A stretch of DNA of 5,616 bases from an uncultured Tissierellia bacterium (GCA_902489145.1 CABTYV010000066.1:1-5616); one strand, 5' to 3'. Shown: positions 1 through 5,504, counted from the stretch's first letter. The notes: generated by a model not told the origin, from the letters alone. Made by a program: numbers and translations.

Positions 1-201
1 CCATTTTCCTCCCCTTTTTTGACAAAAATGTCATTTTTGGTGGAGAGGAAAACGCGGGGGTAGCCATTTTCCTCTACACTTTTGCCGAAAACCTCTAATT
101 TGCCTCTACACACGGTGTCGATACAGCACCTATTGGCCGGCCCCCAATCGGTCAGCGCATGAACGCCACGCGCACGAGGGTCATTTTCATTTATCGTTGG
201 C
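1..201. other. Non-coding flank downstream of glmL, repeat-rich
   Basis: This is the 3' flank of the minus-strand operon and I see no credible gene in it. It is rich in variants of CCTCTA (at 71, 92 and 103), and CCTCTACAC occurs twice, at 71-79 and 103-111. CCATTTTCCTC occurs at 1-11 and again at 64-74. An A/T-rich inverted repeat, AAAAATG (24-30) and CATTTTT (32-38), has a one-base centre. A weak 5-bp hairpin lies at 132-148 (ATTGG/CCAAT). There is no canonical terminator directly after the glmL stop, so the hairpin at 44-75 is the best candidate for the transcript end. The first bases look like part of a repeat cut by the window edge. Confidence 0.6.
34..91 (-). repeat. Hairpin repeat, left copy (GTGTAGAGGAAAA family)
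   Basis: Read on the minus strand, this has AGTGTAGAGGAAAA (67-80), a 14-nt middle containing ACCCCC (53-66), then TTTTCCTCT (44-52). The arms AGAGGAAAA/TTTTCCTCT form a 9-bp stem. CACCAAAAA (34-42) follows. The same blocks in the same order, with an identical 14-nt middle length, recur on the plus strand at 5259-5328. TTTT-GGCA precedes the core in both copies. This copy lacks the outer stem arms present in the right copy, so it appears degenerate. It lies downstream of glmL in the direction of transcription. It may be a dispersed repeat, an mRNA 3' element, or both. Confidence 0.7.
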
Positions 202-1719
202 TTAATTTAAGGCTTTTAGGCATTGCTTCATCATGCGGAGGGCCAAATTGGGATCTTCCTGGGAGAGAAGGCCCATGGCGGAGAGGCAGTAGTCTTGATC
301 CAGGTAATAGCGGGGCGTGCGGGGAAGGAGGGCATCATCTGGCGTGAGGGAGGCGGGCGCCCCGCCCTCGGCCTCCGCAACGTTGGAGCATAAAGTCCCG
401 TCCCCAGCGAAAGCCGGGCTTCCAGCCCCGCCCCCTGCCCAGCCCCCGCCCTCGACGGCGGAGAGGATGGCGCGGGGGGCGGGACTGTGGACGAGGACGC
501 CGCCGGTGCCGATGACGGTGTGAAAGTCAGAGAGGTCTTTGCCAGAAAGATAGTAGATGGTTCGGCCGGTAAATTCGCGGCGAAGCTGGCCGACGTGACG
601 GCGAATGGCTTGGGCGAGGCAGGCGTGGGCCATGGCCTGGTCAATAGCGATTTCGTCGGGGCTCTCGGGCAGAAAGCGAACCTCCTGACTGCGGCGGGCG
701 CAGGCTTGTACGTAGTCGGCGGGGTAGAGGGCTTGGAGGCGGTCGGAGCCGACGCTTTCCAGGAGGCTGTTGGCGGAATAGCGCATGCCGAGATCGCCCT
801 CCACGGTGCGCTTGTCGAGGGGCTCCTGGAGCCCTTCGAAGCGGAGCTCGTAGGATTTGTGGCCGAGGCTGATGGTTTGGCTGGTGGGCAGGCCGGTGCC
901 GACGGAGTGGATGTCGGTTGTGGCGCCCCCGACATCGGCGAGGAGGAGATTGCCCAGGCCGGGCTCCTGGTCGGTGCCCAGGGAGAGGAGGCGGGCGGCT
1001 TGCAGGACGGCGTCGGGCGTGGGGAGGAGGAGCTTGCCAAAGCGCTGGGTTAAGACATCCAGGCCCTTGGCCTGGGTAATGCGGTCCATGAAGATTTGGC
1101 GGATGCAGCGACGGGCCGGGTCGGCCTTCAGGACATTGACCTGGGGCATGAGATTGTCAGCGAGGGAAACATCAAACCTGGAAAGAATGTCGAGGACCTG
1201 GTCCTGGAGGGCTTGATTGCCCGCGTAGACGATGGGGAAGGTGGGGCGAAGGCGGGCCAGGCGGCGGGCGTGCTCCAGGAGGGAGAGGCGGTTGCCGTCG
1301 TTGGTGCCGCCCGCCAGGAGGAGGATGTCGGGGGCGAGGCGGTCGATTTCGGCCAGGTCGTCCTCCGAAAGCTCGTAGGCGTAGCTTTTGAGGACGCGGG
1401 CGCCGGCCCCGAGGGCGGCGCGGGGGGCGGCCTCGGCGGTCAATCGGCGGCCCAGGCCCACGGCGACCATTTTCAGCCCTCCCGCCGCAGAGGAGGCCAG
1501 GAGGGCGCGATCCCAAAAGCGCACCCCGAGGGGTGCGCTGGCAGGTAGGTAGGCTTGTAATTTTTGTTGAAGATCCGCGAGGGCGGCATTGACCCCCAGG
1601 CTGACATCCGTTGATACCGTGGTCAAATGCATGGCCTGGGCTACAATCTCCTCCCGTTCGCCATCCACCAAGCTGGCCTTGGTGAAGGTCGATCCGATAT
1701 CTAAGAGCAGATAGCGCAT
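202..1719 (-). CDS. glmL: GlmL/MutL-family accessory ATPase for a B12-dependent glutamate mutase
   Basis: The 505-residue protein matches the GlmL (methylaspartate mutase accessory) family, unrelated to mismatch-repair MutL. Family members are ASKHA-fold ATPases thought to reactivate adenosylcobalamin-dependent carbon-skeleton mutases by exchanging damaged cobalamin. Visible motifs are the N-terminal phosphate-1 loop DIGSTFTK (7-14), LLLAGGTNDGNR (133-144), the second phosphate loop ADVGGATTDIHS (261-272), VIGTGGVLVHS (402-412) and a C-terminal YYLDQDY...AMGLL block (471-485). Residues 423-450 are a Gly/Ala-rich insert not expected here; without it the protein would be about 477 residues. The ATG lies two bases after the fchA-like stop, so translation is probably coupled. 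No mutase subunit genes are in view, so the client could be glutamate mutase or an ornithine/lysine aminomutase. Family assignment is firm; the exact client is inferred. GC content looks higher than in ftcD. Confidence 0.9.
   Translation of the reverse strand: MRYLLLDIGSTFTKASLVDGEREEIVAQAMHLTTVSTDVSLGVNAALADLQQKLQAYLPASAPLGVRFWDRALLASSAAGGLKMVAVGLGRRLTAEAAPRAALGAGARVLKSYAYELSEDDLAEIDRLAPDILLLAGGTNDGNRLSLLEHARRLARLRPTFPIVYAGNQALQDQVLDILSRFDVSLADNLMPQVNVLKADPARRCIRQIFMDRITQAKGLDVLTQRFGKLLLPTPDAVLQAARLLSLGTDQEPGLGNLLLADVGGATTDIHSVGTGLPTSQTISLGHKSYELRFEGLQEPLDKRTVEGDLGMRYSANSLLESVGSDRLQALYPADYVQACARRSQEVRFLPESPDEIAIDQAMAHACLAQAIRRHVGQLRREFTGRTIYYLSGKDLSDFHTVIGTGGVLVHSPAPRAILSAVEGGGWAGGGAGSPAFAGDGTLCSNVAEAEGGAPASLTPDDALLPRTPRYYLDQDYCLSAMGLLSQEDPNLALRMMKQCLKALN
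360..454 (-). repeat. Putative 84-bp in-frame insertion in glmL with flanking 11-bp direct repeats
   Basis: CCCCGCCCTCG occurs at 360-370 and again at 444-454, exactly 84 bp apart, so the unit is 28 codons. Removing one unit restores a continuous protein reading ...AILSAVEGGAPASLTPDD. The segment encodes Gly/Ala-rich sequence followed by SPAFAGDGTLCSNVAEA, with no resemblance to the surrounding family motifs. It contains a compact hairpin at 403-418: in the mRNA, a 6-bp stem with one G-U pair and a UUUC loop. It is stop-free in at least three of the six frames. Either a small mobile palindromic element with target duplication or a local expansion in C-rich DNA would fit. I see no second copy in this window. 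Confidence 0.55.
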
Positions 1720-1721
1720 GA

Positions 1722-2351
1722 TTAGTCGATGGCCGCTTCCACCGACTGGATGAGGGGGGCGGTCTCCGTTTCAACCTGATCCAGGGCCTCCGCCATCCGG
1801 GCTTTTTTCTCCGCCACATAGGCCGGATCCTTGATCGAGGTCAGGTTGATCTTGACATTGTAGAAGGCCCCTGTGACGGCCAGGCGGAGGTTATGAATGC
1901 CCAGGCCCAGGTCGGTGATGGCATTGGCATTGCCCTTTTCCAACAGAAGGGGGGCGTAGGGAAGGAGATCCAGCGCCTTCATTCCGACCCCAAAGGGCAC
2001 ATCCGCCGCCTTTTTATATTCGTTTTGGATGGTTTCCTTGCGGATGGCTTTTTCCGCCTCGGTCTCCTTGGGCAGGCGAAAGGCCGCCATGACGCCGTTA
2101 AAGGAATTGGCATCCCGGTCAATTGCCTCCAGGAAATAGGCTTGGAGGGCGTGCAGCTCCTGCGCGACCCGGGCCATTTCCTCGTGAACCGGCTCATATT
2201 TTTTGGAGGCGACGGTGAGCTCCGCCACCATGGCCATCAGGGCTGCGGCTTGGGCACCCGCCAGAGCTGCGACGGAGCCCCCGCCGGGCGCGGGGGAGTT
2301 GGAGCCCAGCTCCTCCACGAAAGCGTCAACGGCTAAAGTGTGTAAGGTCAT
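1722..2351 (-). CDS. fchA: Formimino-THF cyclodeaminase / methenyl-THF cyclohydrolase family protein
   Basis: This 209-residue, all-helical folate enzyme belongs to the cyclodeaminase/cyclohydrolase family (FchA and the C-terminal domain of mammalian FTCD). Signature segments are SPAPGGGSVAAL (19-30), the glycine-rich folate-binding loop; DRDANSFNGVM (78-88); and KGNANAITDLG (139-149). The length is normal for the stand-alone form. Directly after ftcD, the likeliest reaction is 5-formimino-THF to 5,10-methenyl-THF plus ammonia (EC 4.3.1.4). Hydrolysis of methenyl-THF to 10-formyl-THF (EC 3.5.4.9) cannot be excluded from sequence. The ATG at 2351 is supported by TAGGAG overlapping the ftcD stop with a six-base spacer. 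The enzyme should be cytosolic; no signal peptide or membrane segment is seen. Confidence 0.9.
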   Translation of the reverse strand: MTLHTLAVDAFVEELGSNSPAPGGGSVAALAGAQAAALMAMVAELTVASKKYEPVHEEMARVAQELHALQAYFLEAIDRDANSFNGVMAAFRLPKETEAEKAIRKETIQNEYKKAADVPFGVGMKALDLLPYAPLLLEKGNANAITDLGLGIHNLRLAVTGAFYNVKINLTSIKDPAYVAEKKARMAEALDQVETETAPLIQSVEAAID

Positions 2352-2360
2352 GGGGGGCTC

Positions 2361-3254
2361 CTATTCTGCAATCAGCAGGGTTTCGATGATCTGGTCGGTG
2401 CGCAACTCATGGCACTGGAGATAGTAGGCGGCACTGTCGACCAAGGCCTGGAGCGGCACCATGCCGATCAGCTCGGTTTCGCCCACCTGCACGCCATAGC
2501 GGGCGGCTTCAAATTTGATCATTTCCAGGGCTTGATAAATGGCGGATTTGCGGTAATCCACCAGGTTCATGGAGACCTGCACCATGCCTTTTTCCTCCAG
2601 CGAGAGGCCAATGGCCTTGACCTTGGCCAAGCCCCCGCCGATATGGCGGACCTTCTTGGCAATGGCATCCGCGATCGTTTTGTCGGTCGTATGGAGGTTG
2701 ACATTGAAAGCAATCAGGTGGAAGCGCGCTCCAACGGCCGTGCAGCCGGATTTGGCATTCATCTCTGCAGGTCCGAAATCCGGCTTCCATTCCGCTTCCT
2801 TAATTTTTTCAAAGAAGCCCTCGTACTGGCCCTTGCGCACCTTGGCCAGATTGGTCCGGCTCTTGGAGGTAGCCGCATCCTCATAGAGATAGACGGGGAT
2901 GCCCAAATCGCCGATGGCCTTGCCTACCCGCTGGGCGTAGCCCACGCAGTCCTCCGTGGTCAGATCCGTAATGGGGATAAAGGGTACCACATCGACGGCG
3001 CCCATGCGGGGATGGCCGCCTTCATGCTGACGCATATCAATGACCTCCATGGCCACCTTGACCGATTCCATCAGGCAGCTAATGACCGCCTCCGGCTCGC
3101 CGATCACCTCTACGACCGTCCGGTTGTGGTCCTTGTCCGGCTGATAATCAACCAGCTTGACGTTTTCTTTGGCCCGAAAGCACTCCACAATCCGATCCAC
3201 TTTTTCCAAATCCCGACCTTCCGAATAGTTCGGGATGCACATGACACGCTTCAT
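2361..3254 (-). CDS. ftcD: Glutamate formimidoyltransferase
   Basis: The 297-residue enzyme transfers the formimino group of N-formimino-L-glutamate, the product of histidine degradation, to tetrahydrofolate and releases glutamate. It resembles the formiminotransferase part of mammalian FTCD: PNYSEGRD (8-15), DHNRTVVEV (42-50), and EGGHPRMGAVDVVPFIP (78-94), whose H81 corresponds to the catalytic His82 of the mammalian enzyme. A second conserved stretch is MNAKSGCTAVGARFHLIAFNVNL (165-187). The length fits the stand-alone two-subdomain form. An upstream in-frame ATG at 3302 exists, but AAGGAGG four bases before the ATG at 3254 and the conserved MKRVMCIPNYSEG start decide for the shorter protein. 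It is the first gene of the three-gene operon; nine bases lie between its end and the next ATG. Confidence 0.95.
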   Translation of the reverse strand: MKRVMCIPNYSEGRDLEKVDRIVECFRAKENVKLVDYQPDKDHNRTVVEVIGEPEAVISCLMESVKVAMEVIDMRQHEGGHPRMGAVDVVPFIPITDLTTEDCVGYAQRVGKAIGDLGIPVYLYEDAATSKSRTNLAKVRKGQYEGFFEKIKEAEWKPDFGPAEMNAKSGCTAVGARFHLIAFNVNLHTTDKTIADAIAKKVRHIGGGLAKVKAIGLSLEEKGMVQVSMNLVDYRKSAIYQALEMIKFEAARYGVQVGETELIGMVPLQALVDSAAYYLQCHELRTDQIIETLLIAE

Positions 3255-3258
3255 GAAA

Positions 3259-3265
3259 CCTCCTT
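3259..3265 (-). promoter_or_regulatory. Strong ribosome binding site of ftcD
   Basis: On the minus strand AAGGAGG is followed by TTTC and then ATG (3252-3254). The near-perfect anti-Shine-Dalgarno match fixes the start at 3254 rather than the in-frame ATG at 3302, which has no such site in front. Confidence 0.85.
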
Positions 3266-3277
3266 CAGTCTCGCGCT

Positions 3278-3293
3278 GGATCCCAGAGGATCC
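3278..3293 (-). other. Small hairpin in the ftcD leader
   Basis: Two GGATCC hexamers four bases apart form a 6-bp stem with a four-base loop about 12 bases upstream of the ftcD ribosome binding site. It is short and lacks a U-tract, so a regulatory role is only a possibility. Confidence 0.3.
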
Positions 3294-3501
3294 GCCCACC
3301 ACGTCCGATATAGGGCCAACTTACCAGAGGGCAATCTATTTAGCGTCTAAATCTCTTCTTCTATTACGACGGCGTGAATCTCCCCGCCAATCGGGTATCA
3401 AATAAAAATCACTAATGAAAAAACATTGAAAATCAGGCGAAAACCAGAGAAGGTCTAAAGCAGGGGCCCAGGCGCCCGGTTTAGGGCGGAAAGGAGCAGC
3501 T
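3294..3501. promoter_or_regulatory. Divergent promoter region between ftcD and cysK
   Basis: Both operons must start here because their first genes point away from each other. Candidate sigma-70/A-type sites are weak. For ftcD (minus), TTGCCC (3329-3334) and TATATC (3307-3312) are separated by 16 bases. For cysK (plus), TTTAGC (3339-3344) and TATTAC (3362-3367) are separated by 17 bases, which would leave a leader of about 130 bases. The stretch 3400-3450 is A-rich. I looked for a T-box (the TGGNACCGCG-type element) and a SAM-riboswitch-like pattern upstream of cysK and saw neither. The region as promoter-bearing is secure; the individual boxes are not. Confidence 0.4.
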
Positions 3502-4392
3502 ATGAAAGTATTAGAGACCATTGGAAAAACTCCGCTGGTCCAGCTCACAGGGATTGGGGAAGGGCGGATCTATGCCAAGCTGGAGAAGGTCAATCCGGCA
3601 GGGTCCATTAAGGACCGGCCGGCCTACTATATGATTCGTTCGGCCATCGAGCAAGGGCAATTGAAAAAAGGAATGAAGCTTGTGGAGCCGACCTCGGGCA
3701 ATACAGGCATTGCTCTGGCCCTGATTGGTCGGCAGCTGGGCTTTGAAGTCGTCCTGGTCATGCCGGCCTCCATGAGCGTGGAGCGGCGCGCCCTCATGCA
3801 GGCCTACGGCGCCAAACTGATTTTGGTAGAAGCGGGCGGTATGCAGGGAGCCGTTGACCGGGCGGAGGCGCTGGTCGCCCAAGGCGGCTATTATATGCCC
3901 AACCAGTTTGCCAACCCGGCCAATGCCCTGGCGCACGAGGAGACGACGGGCCCGGAAATCCTCCAGGCGCTCGATGGAATCGGGGCCTTTGTCGCCGGGA
4001 TTGGAACCGGGGGGACGGTGAGCGGCGTCGGTCGGGCCTTCCAAAAAGCCCATTGCCCCGCCAAAATCATTGGCCTGGAGCCCGCCGAATCCCCACTCAT
4101 CACCCAAGGGCGAGCGGGCGGCCATCTTATTCAGGGGATTGGCGCCAATTTTGTGCCCCAGAACTTCGATCCTTCGGTGGTCAATGAAGTCATCACAGTG
4201 CCGGGGGAGGAAGCGATTCGCATGGCGCGGCGTCTGGCGGCGGAAGAGGGCCTTTCGGTCGGTATTTCCGCCGGGGCCAATGTAGCGGGCGCCTTGTCGC
4301 TCCTGGAGCGGGTGTCAGGCGCCATCGTGACCGTCCTACCCGATAGCAATGAGCGCTATCTCTCCACCACCCTCTTTCAAAAGGAGGCCTAG
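3502..4392 (+). CDS. cysK: Cysteine synthase A (O-acetylserine sulfhydrylase)
   Basis: The 296-residue PLP enzyme makes L-cysteine and acetate from O-acetylserine and sulfide. It is a fold-type II enzyme with all expected elements: NPAGSIKDR (31-39) with the PLP Schiff-base lysine K37, the substrate loop PTSGNTG (63-69), QFANPAN (135-141), the phosphate-binding glycine loop GIGTGGT (166-172), GIGANFVP (212-219), SAGAN (256-260) and PDSNERYLST (280-289), whose S282 should contact the pyridine nitrogen. There is no C-terminal CBS or ACT regulatory domain. Length is slightly shorter than the E. coli enzyme but complete. The start is supported by GGAAAGGAG five bases before the ATG. It is the first gene of a two-gene operon with cysE, whose product supplies its substrate. 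Cytosolic. Confidence 0.95.
   Translation: MKVLETIGKTPLVQLTGIGEGRIYAKLEKVNPAGSIKDRPAYYMIRSAIEQGQLKKGMKLVEPTSGNTGIALALIGRQLGFEVVLVMPASMSVERRALMQAYGAKLILVEAGGMQGAVDRAEALVAQGGYYMPNQFANPANALAHEETTGPEILQALDGIGAFVAGIGTGGTVSGVGRAFQKAHCPAKIIGLEPAESPLITQGRAGGHLIQGIGANFVPQNFDPSVVNEVITVPGEEAIRMARRLAAEEGLSVGISAGANVAGALSLLERVSGAIVTVLPDSNERYLSTTLFQKEA
4381..4387 (+). promoter_or_regulatory. cysE ribosome binding site within the end of cysK
   Basis: AAGGAGG lies in the last codons of cysK, just before its TAG (4390-4392). It stands 15 bases from the ATG at 4403 but 9 bases from an in-frame TTG at 4397. The latter spacing is closer to optimal, so either start could be used and translation is probably coupled to cysK. 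Confidence 0.7.
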
Positions 4393-4402
4393 CAGATTGC
4401 CT

Positions 4403-4999
4403 ATGAAAAATCGAGATTGGGATCTCCAGGTGGCCTTTGTGCTGGCTCAGGATCCTGCCTGCAAAAGTCGCAGAGAGGCCGAGGAGCTTTATCCCGTCAT
4501 GACGGCCTTGCGTTATTACGACCGCGCCCACGCCTTCTATCTGGCCGGTGACACCTACCAAGCCCGTGCCCTTTCCCAGGAAGCCAGGGCCAAGACCGGC
4601 ATCGAGATTCACCCGGGCGCCGAGATTGGCCAGCCCTTTTTTATTGACCACGGCATGGGCGTCGTGATTGGAGAAACAGCCGTTGTGGGCGATTACTGTA
4701 CCCTCTTTCATGGCGTGACCTTAGGCGGCACAGGCAAAGATGTTGGCAAGCGCCATCCCACGGTAGGCAATCATGTCACCATCGGCGCCGGCGCCACCAT
4801 ACTCGGCCCCATCACCATCGGTGACCACGCCAAAATTGGCGCCGGCGCCGTCGTCCTGCGCGATGTCCCGGCCAATGCCACCGCCGTCGGCGTGCCCGCC
4901 TACATCATTCCTCACAGCCCGGAGGAACGGGAAGCGGAGGAAGAACAAGACGCAGTCGAAACCGAGGAAAGCCTCGCCCAGCGTTTCTGCGACCATTAG
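4403..4999 (+). CDS. cysE: Serine O-acetyltransferase
   Basis: The enzyme (198 residues from the ATG; 200 if the TTG at 4397 is used) makes O-acetyl-L-serine from serine and acetyl-CoA, the committed step of cysteine synthesis. It has a short N-terminal helical region with the DPA motif (17-19), then a left-handed beta-helix of hexapeptide repeats from about 67 to 165. Catalytic and binding elements are visible: GIEIHPGAEIG (66-76), IDHGMGVVIGE (81-91) with D82/H83 matching the E. coli Asp157/His158 pair, and GKRHP (115-119) with H118 matching His193. It resembles the short Bacillus-type CysE rather than the longer E. coli form. The tail (171-198) is acidic and ends in RFCDH, not the terminal isoleucine used by many CysE proteins to dock into CysK. 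An upstream extension to 4349 overlaps cysK and is unlikely. Confidence 0.93.
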   Translation: MKNRDWDLQVAFVLAQDPACKSRREAEELYPVMTALRYYDRAHAFYLAGDTYQARALSQEARAKTGIEIHPGAEIGQPFFIDHGMGVVIGETAVVGDYCTLFHGVTLGGTGKDVGKRHPTVGNHVTIGAGATILGPITIGDHAKIGAGAVVLRDVPANATAVGVPAYIIPHSPEEREAEEEQDAVETEESLAQRFCDH

Positions 5000-5010
5000 G
5001 TGGGCGAGGC
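4971..5010 (+). other. Hairpin spanning the cysE stop codon
   Basis: GCCTCGCCCA (4971-4980) and TGGGCGAGGC (5001-5010) are perfect 10-base complements. They enclose a 20-base loop that contains the cysE TAG (4997-4999). There is no U-tract after it, so it is not a classical terminator. It may be a 3'-end stabilising structure or the first part of a compound terminator with the hairpin at 5027. Confidence 0.55.
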
Positions 5011-5026
5011 GAGTGCTGTGGAAATA

Positions 5027-5056
5027 CAAGGCAGGCGGGCCGGCCCGTCTGCCTTG
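5027..5056 (+). terminator. Probable cysK-cysE transcription terminator
   Basis: This is a 13-bp stem, CAAGGCAGGCGGG with CCCGTCTGCCTTG, around a CCGG loop. The one non-Watson-Crick position is a G-U pair in RNA. It begins 27 bases after the cysE stop. The following bases (GCGCATGTTGTTTC) are only moderately U-rich, so intrinsic termination is plausible but not certain. Confidence 0.55.
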
Positions 5057-5074
5057 CGCATGTTGTTTCAGAAG

Positions 5075-5099
5075 GAGGAGCCCCCTGCGGGGGCGCCTC
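5075..5099 (+). other. GC-rich hairpin, possible secondary terminator
   Basis: The core GCCCCC-TGC-GGGGGC (5080-5094) is extended outward by GGAG-side pairs to 5075/5099 with one mismatch. It is followed by TGCTTTGATTT, a partly U-rich run. It could act as a back-up terminator for cysE. Confidence 0.4.
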
Positions 5100-5114
5100 T
5101 GCTTTGATTTCGTC

Positions 5115-5172
5115 GTCGGCCGGAGACCGACACCGTTTTGTTTTTCATTGCAGGCCGGAGGCCAGCGCCGTT
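5115..5172 (+). repeat. Tandem pair of degenerate hairpin repeats, period 35
   Basis: Units at 5115-5137 and 5150-5172 align at about 17 of 23 positions and share GGCCGGAG and CCGTT. Each has its own stem: GTCGG/CCGAC in the first, and GGCC-GGA-GGCC, extended by outer GC pairs, in the second. The linker after the first unit is T-rich (TTTTGTTTTT), so that unit could also serve as a terminator. Confidence 0.45.
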
Positions 5173-5235
5173 ATGTGGTTGGTCGTTGCTCACGAATAGC
5201 GGCACTTCGTCGTTTGTCGCGCGCTCTGGTGTGAA

Positions 5236-5328
5236 TTTGGTGCGTCAAAAACGTTGTTTTGGCATAGTGTAGAGGAAAACAGGCACCCCCCTGTTTTCCT
5301 CTACAGCCTTTGCCAACCGCACCAAAAA
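5236..5328 (+). repeat. Hairpin repeat, right copy, long nested stem
   Basis: The central arms TGTAGAGGAAAACAGG (5268-5283) and CCTGTTTTCCTCTACA (5290-5305) are perfect 16-base complements around the loop CACCCC. Two further arm pairs extend it: TTGGCA (5259-5264) with TGCCAA (5311-5316), and TTTGGTGCG (5236-5244) with CGCACCAAA (5318-5326). The left side has an extra 14-base bulge at 5245-5258. It shares AGTGTAGAGGAAAA, ACCCCC, TTTTCCTCT and CACCAAAAA, in order, with the minus-strand copy at 34-91. This looks like the intact version of the element. It encodes nothing. Confidence 0.75.
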
Positions 5329-5345
5329 GCCATCAAAATCGGATC

Positions 5346-5370
5346 GGAAGGGCGACTCCGTCGCCCCTCC
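5346..5370. repeat. GGGC...GCCC hairpin repeat, copy 1
   Basis: GGGCGAC-TCC-GTCGCCC (5350-5366) is extended by GGA/TCC-type outer pairs across one mismatch. It has the same architecture as the hairpins at 5389 and 5480: a GGGC/GCCC stem with CTTCC or CCTCC after it. Confidence 0.55.
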
Positions 5371-5388
5371 TCTATCAACTACTGCAGT

Positions 5389-5415
5389 GGAGGGGCAGCC
5401 TTCAGCTGCCCTTCC
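5389..5415. repeat. GGGC...GCCC hairpin repeat, copy 2
   Basis: GGGCAGC (5393-5399) pairs with GCTGCCC (5405-5411) around CTTCA. A G-U pair and GGA/TCC extend it outward to 5389/5415. GCAGTGG precedes it (5384-5390), as it also does copy 3 (5477-5483). Confidence 0.55.
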
Positions 5416-5433
5416 ATCCCATCATAAGCAGAG

Positions 5434-5459
5434 AGCCCCTCAAGCTTAGCTGAGGGGCT
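5434..5459 (+). terminator. Terminator-like hairpin
   Basis: AGCCCCTCA (5434-5442) pairs perfectly with TGAGGGGCT (5451-5459) around an 8-base loop, followed by TCCTTAT on the plus strand. The minus-strand exit is less U-rich. It is far from cysE (about 435 bases after the stop), so it may serve read-through or a gene to the right transcribed towards it. Confidence 0.4.
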
Positions 5460-5479
5460 TCCTTATCGAAACCGAAGCA

Positions 5480-5504
5480 GTGGGGCGGCGGTCGCCGCCC
5501 TTCC
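5480..5504. repeat. GGGC...GCCC hairpin repeat, copy 3
   Basis: GGGCGGC (5483-5489) pairs with GCCGCCC (5494-5500) around GGTC, with CTTCC after it as in copy 2. The stem bases differ from the other copies but stay paired, as expected for a structured repeat family. Confidence 0.5.

Noticed and set aside
159..347. Short plus-strand open frame at the left flank
   Set aside because: No ribosome binding site, and it runs antisense into the 3' end of glmL with no recognisable content.
487..1548. Long plus-strand open frames opposite glmL (487-1053 and 1096-1548)
   Set aside because: They are antisense shadows of a GC-rich gene: low-complexity Gly/Ala/Glu composition, no ribosome binding site and no recognisable family, while the minus frame has clear GlmL motifs.
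202..1719. DNA mismatch repair MutL
   Set aside because: The name overlap is misleading. The protein has ASKHA ATPase phosphate loops (DIGSTFTK, DVGGATTD), not the GHKL ATPase motifs of mismatch-repair MutL.
2409..3350. 313-residue plus-strand open frame opposite ftcD
   Set aside because: It mirrors ftcD, which has catalytic motifs and a strong ribosome binding site. The plus frame resembles no known protein.
3255..3501. T-box or SAM riboswitch upstream of cysK
   Set aside because: No T-box antiterminator motif, no matching specifier stem and no intrinsic terminator before cysK could be seen. Only a 4-bp CCCG/CGGG hairpin near 3383-3395 was found.
4773..5234. 153-residue plus-strand open frame running past cysE
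   Set aside because: It overlaps cysE in another frame, has Pro/Ser/Arg-rich shadow composition, and continues through the hairpins of the flank.
34..5328. Composite transposon bounded by inverted copies of the hairpin repeat
   Set aside because: No transposase or recombinase lies between the copies, the enclosed genes are housekeeping metabolism, and each copy is itself palindromic. Dispersed repeats or 3' elements explain this better.
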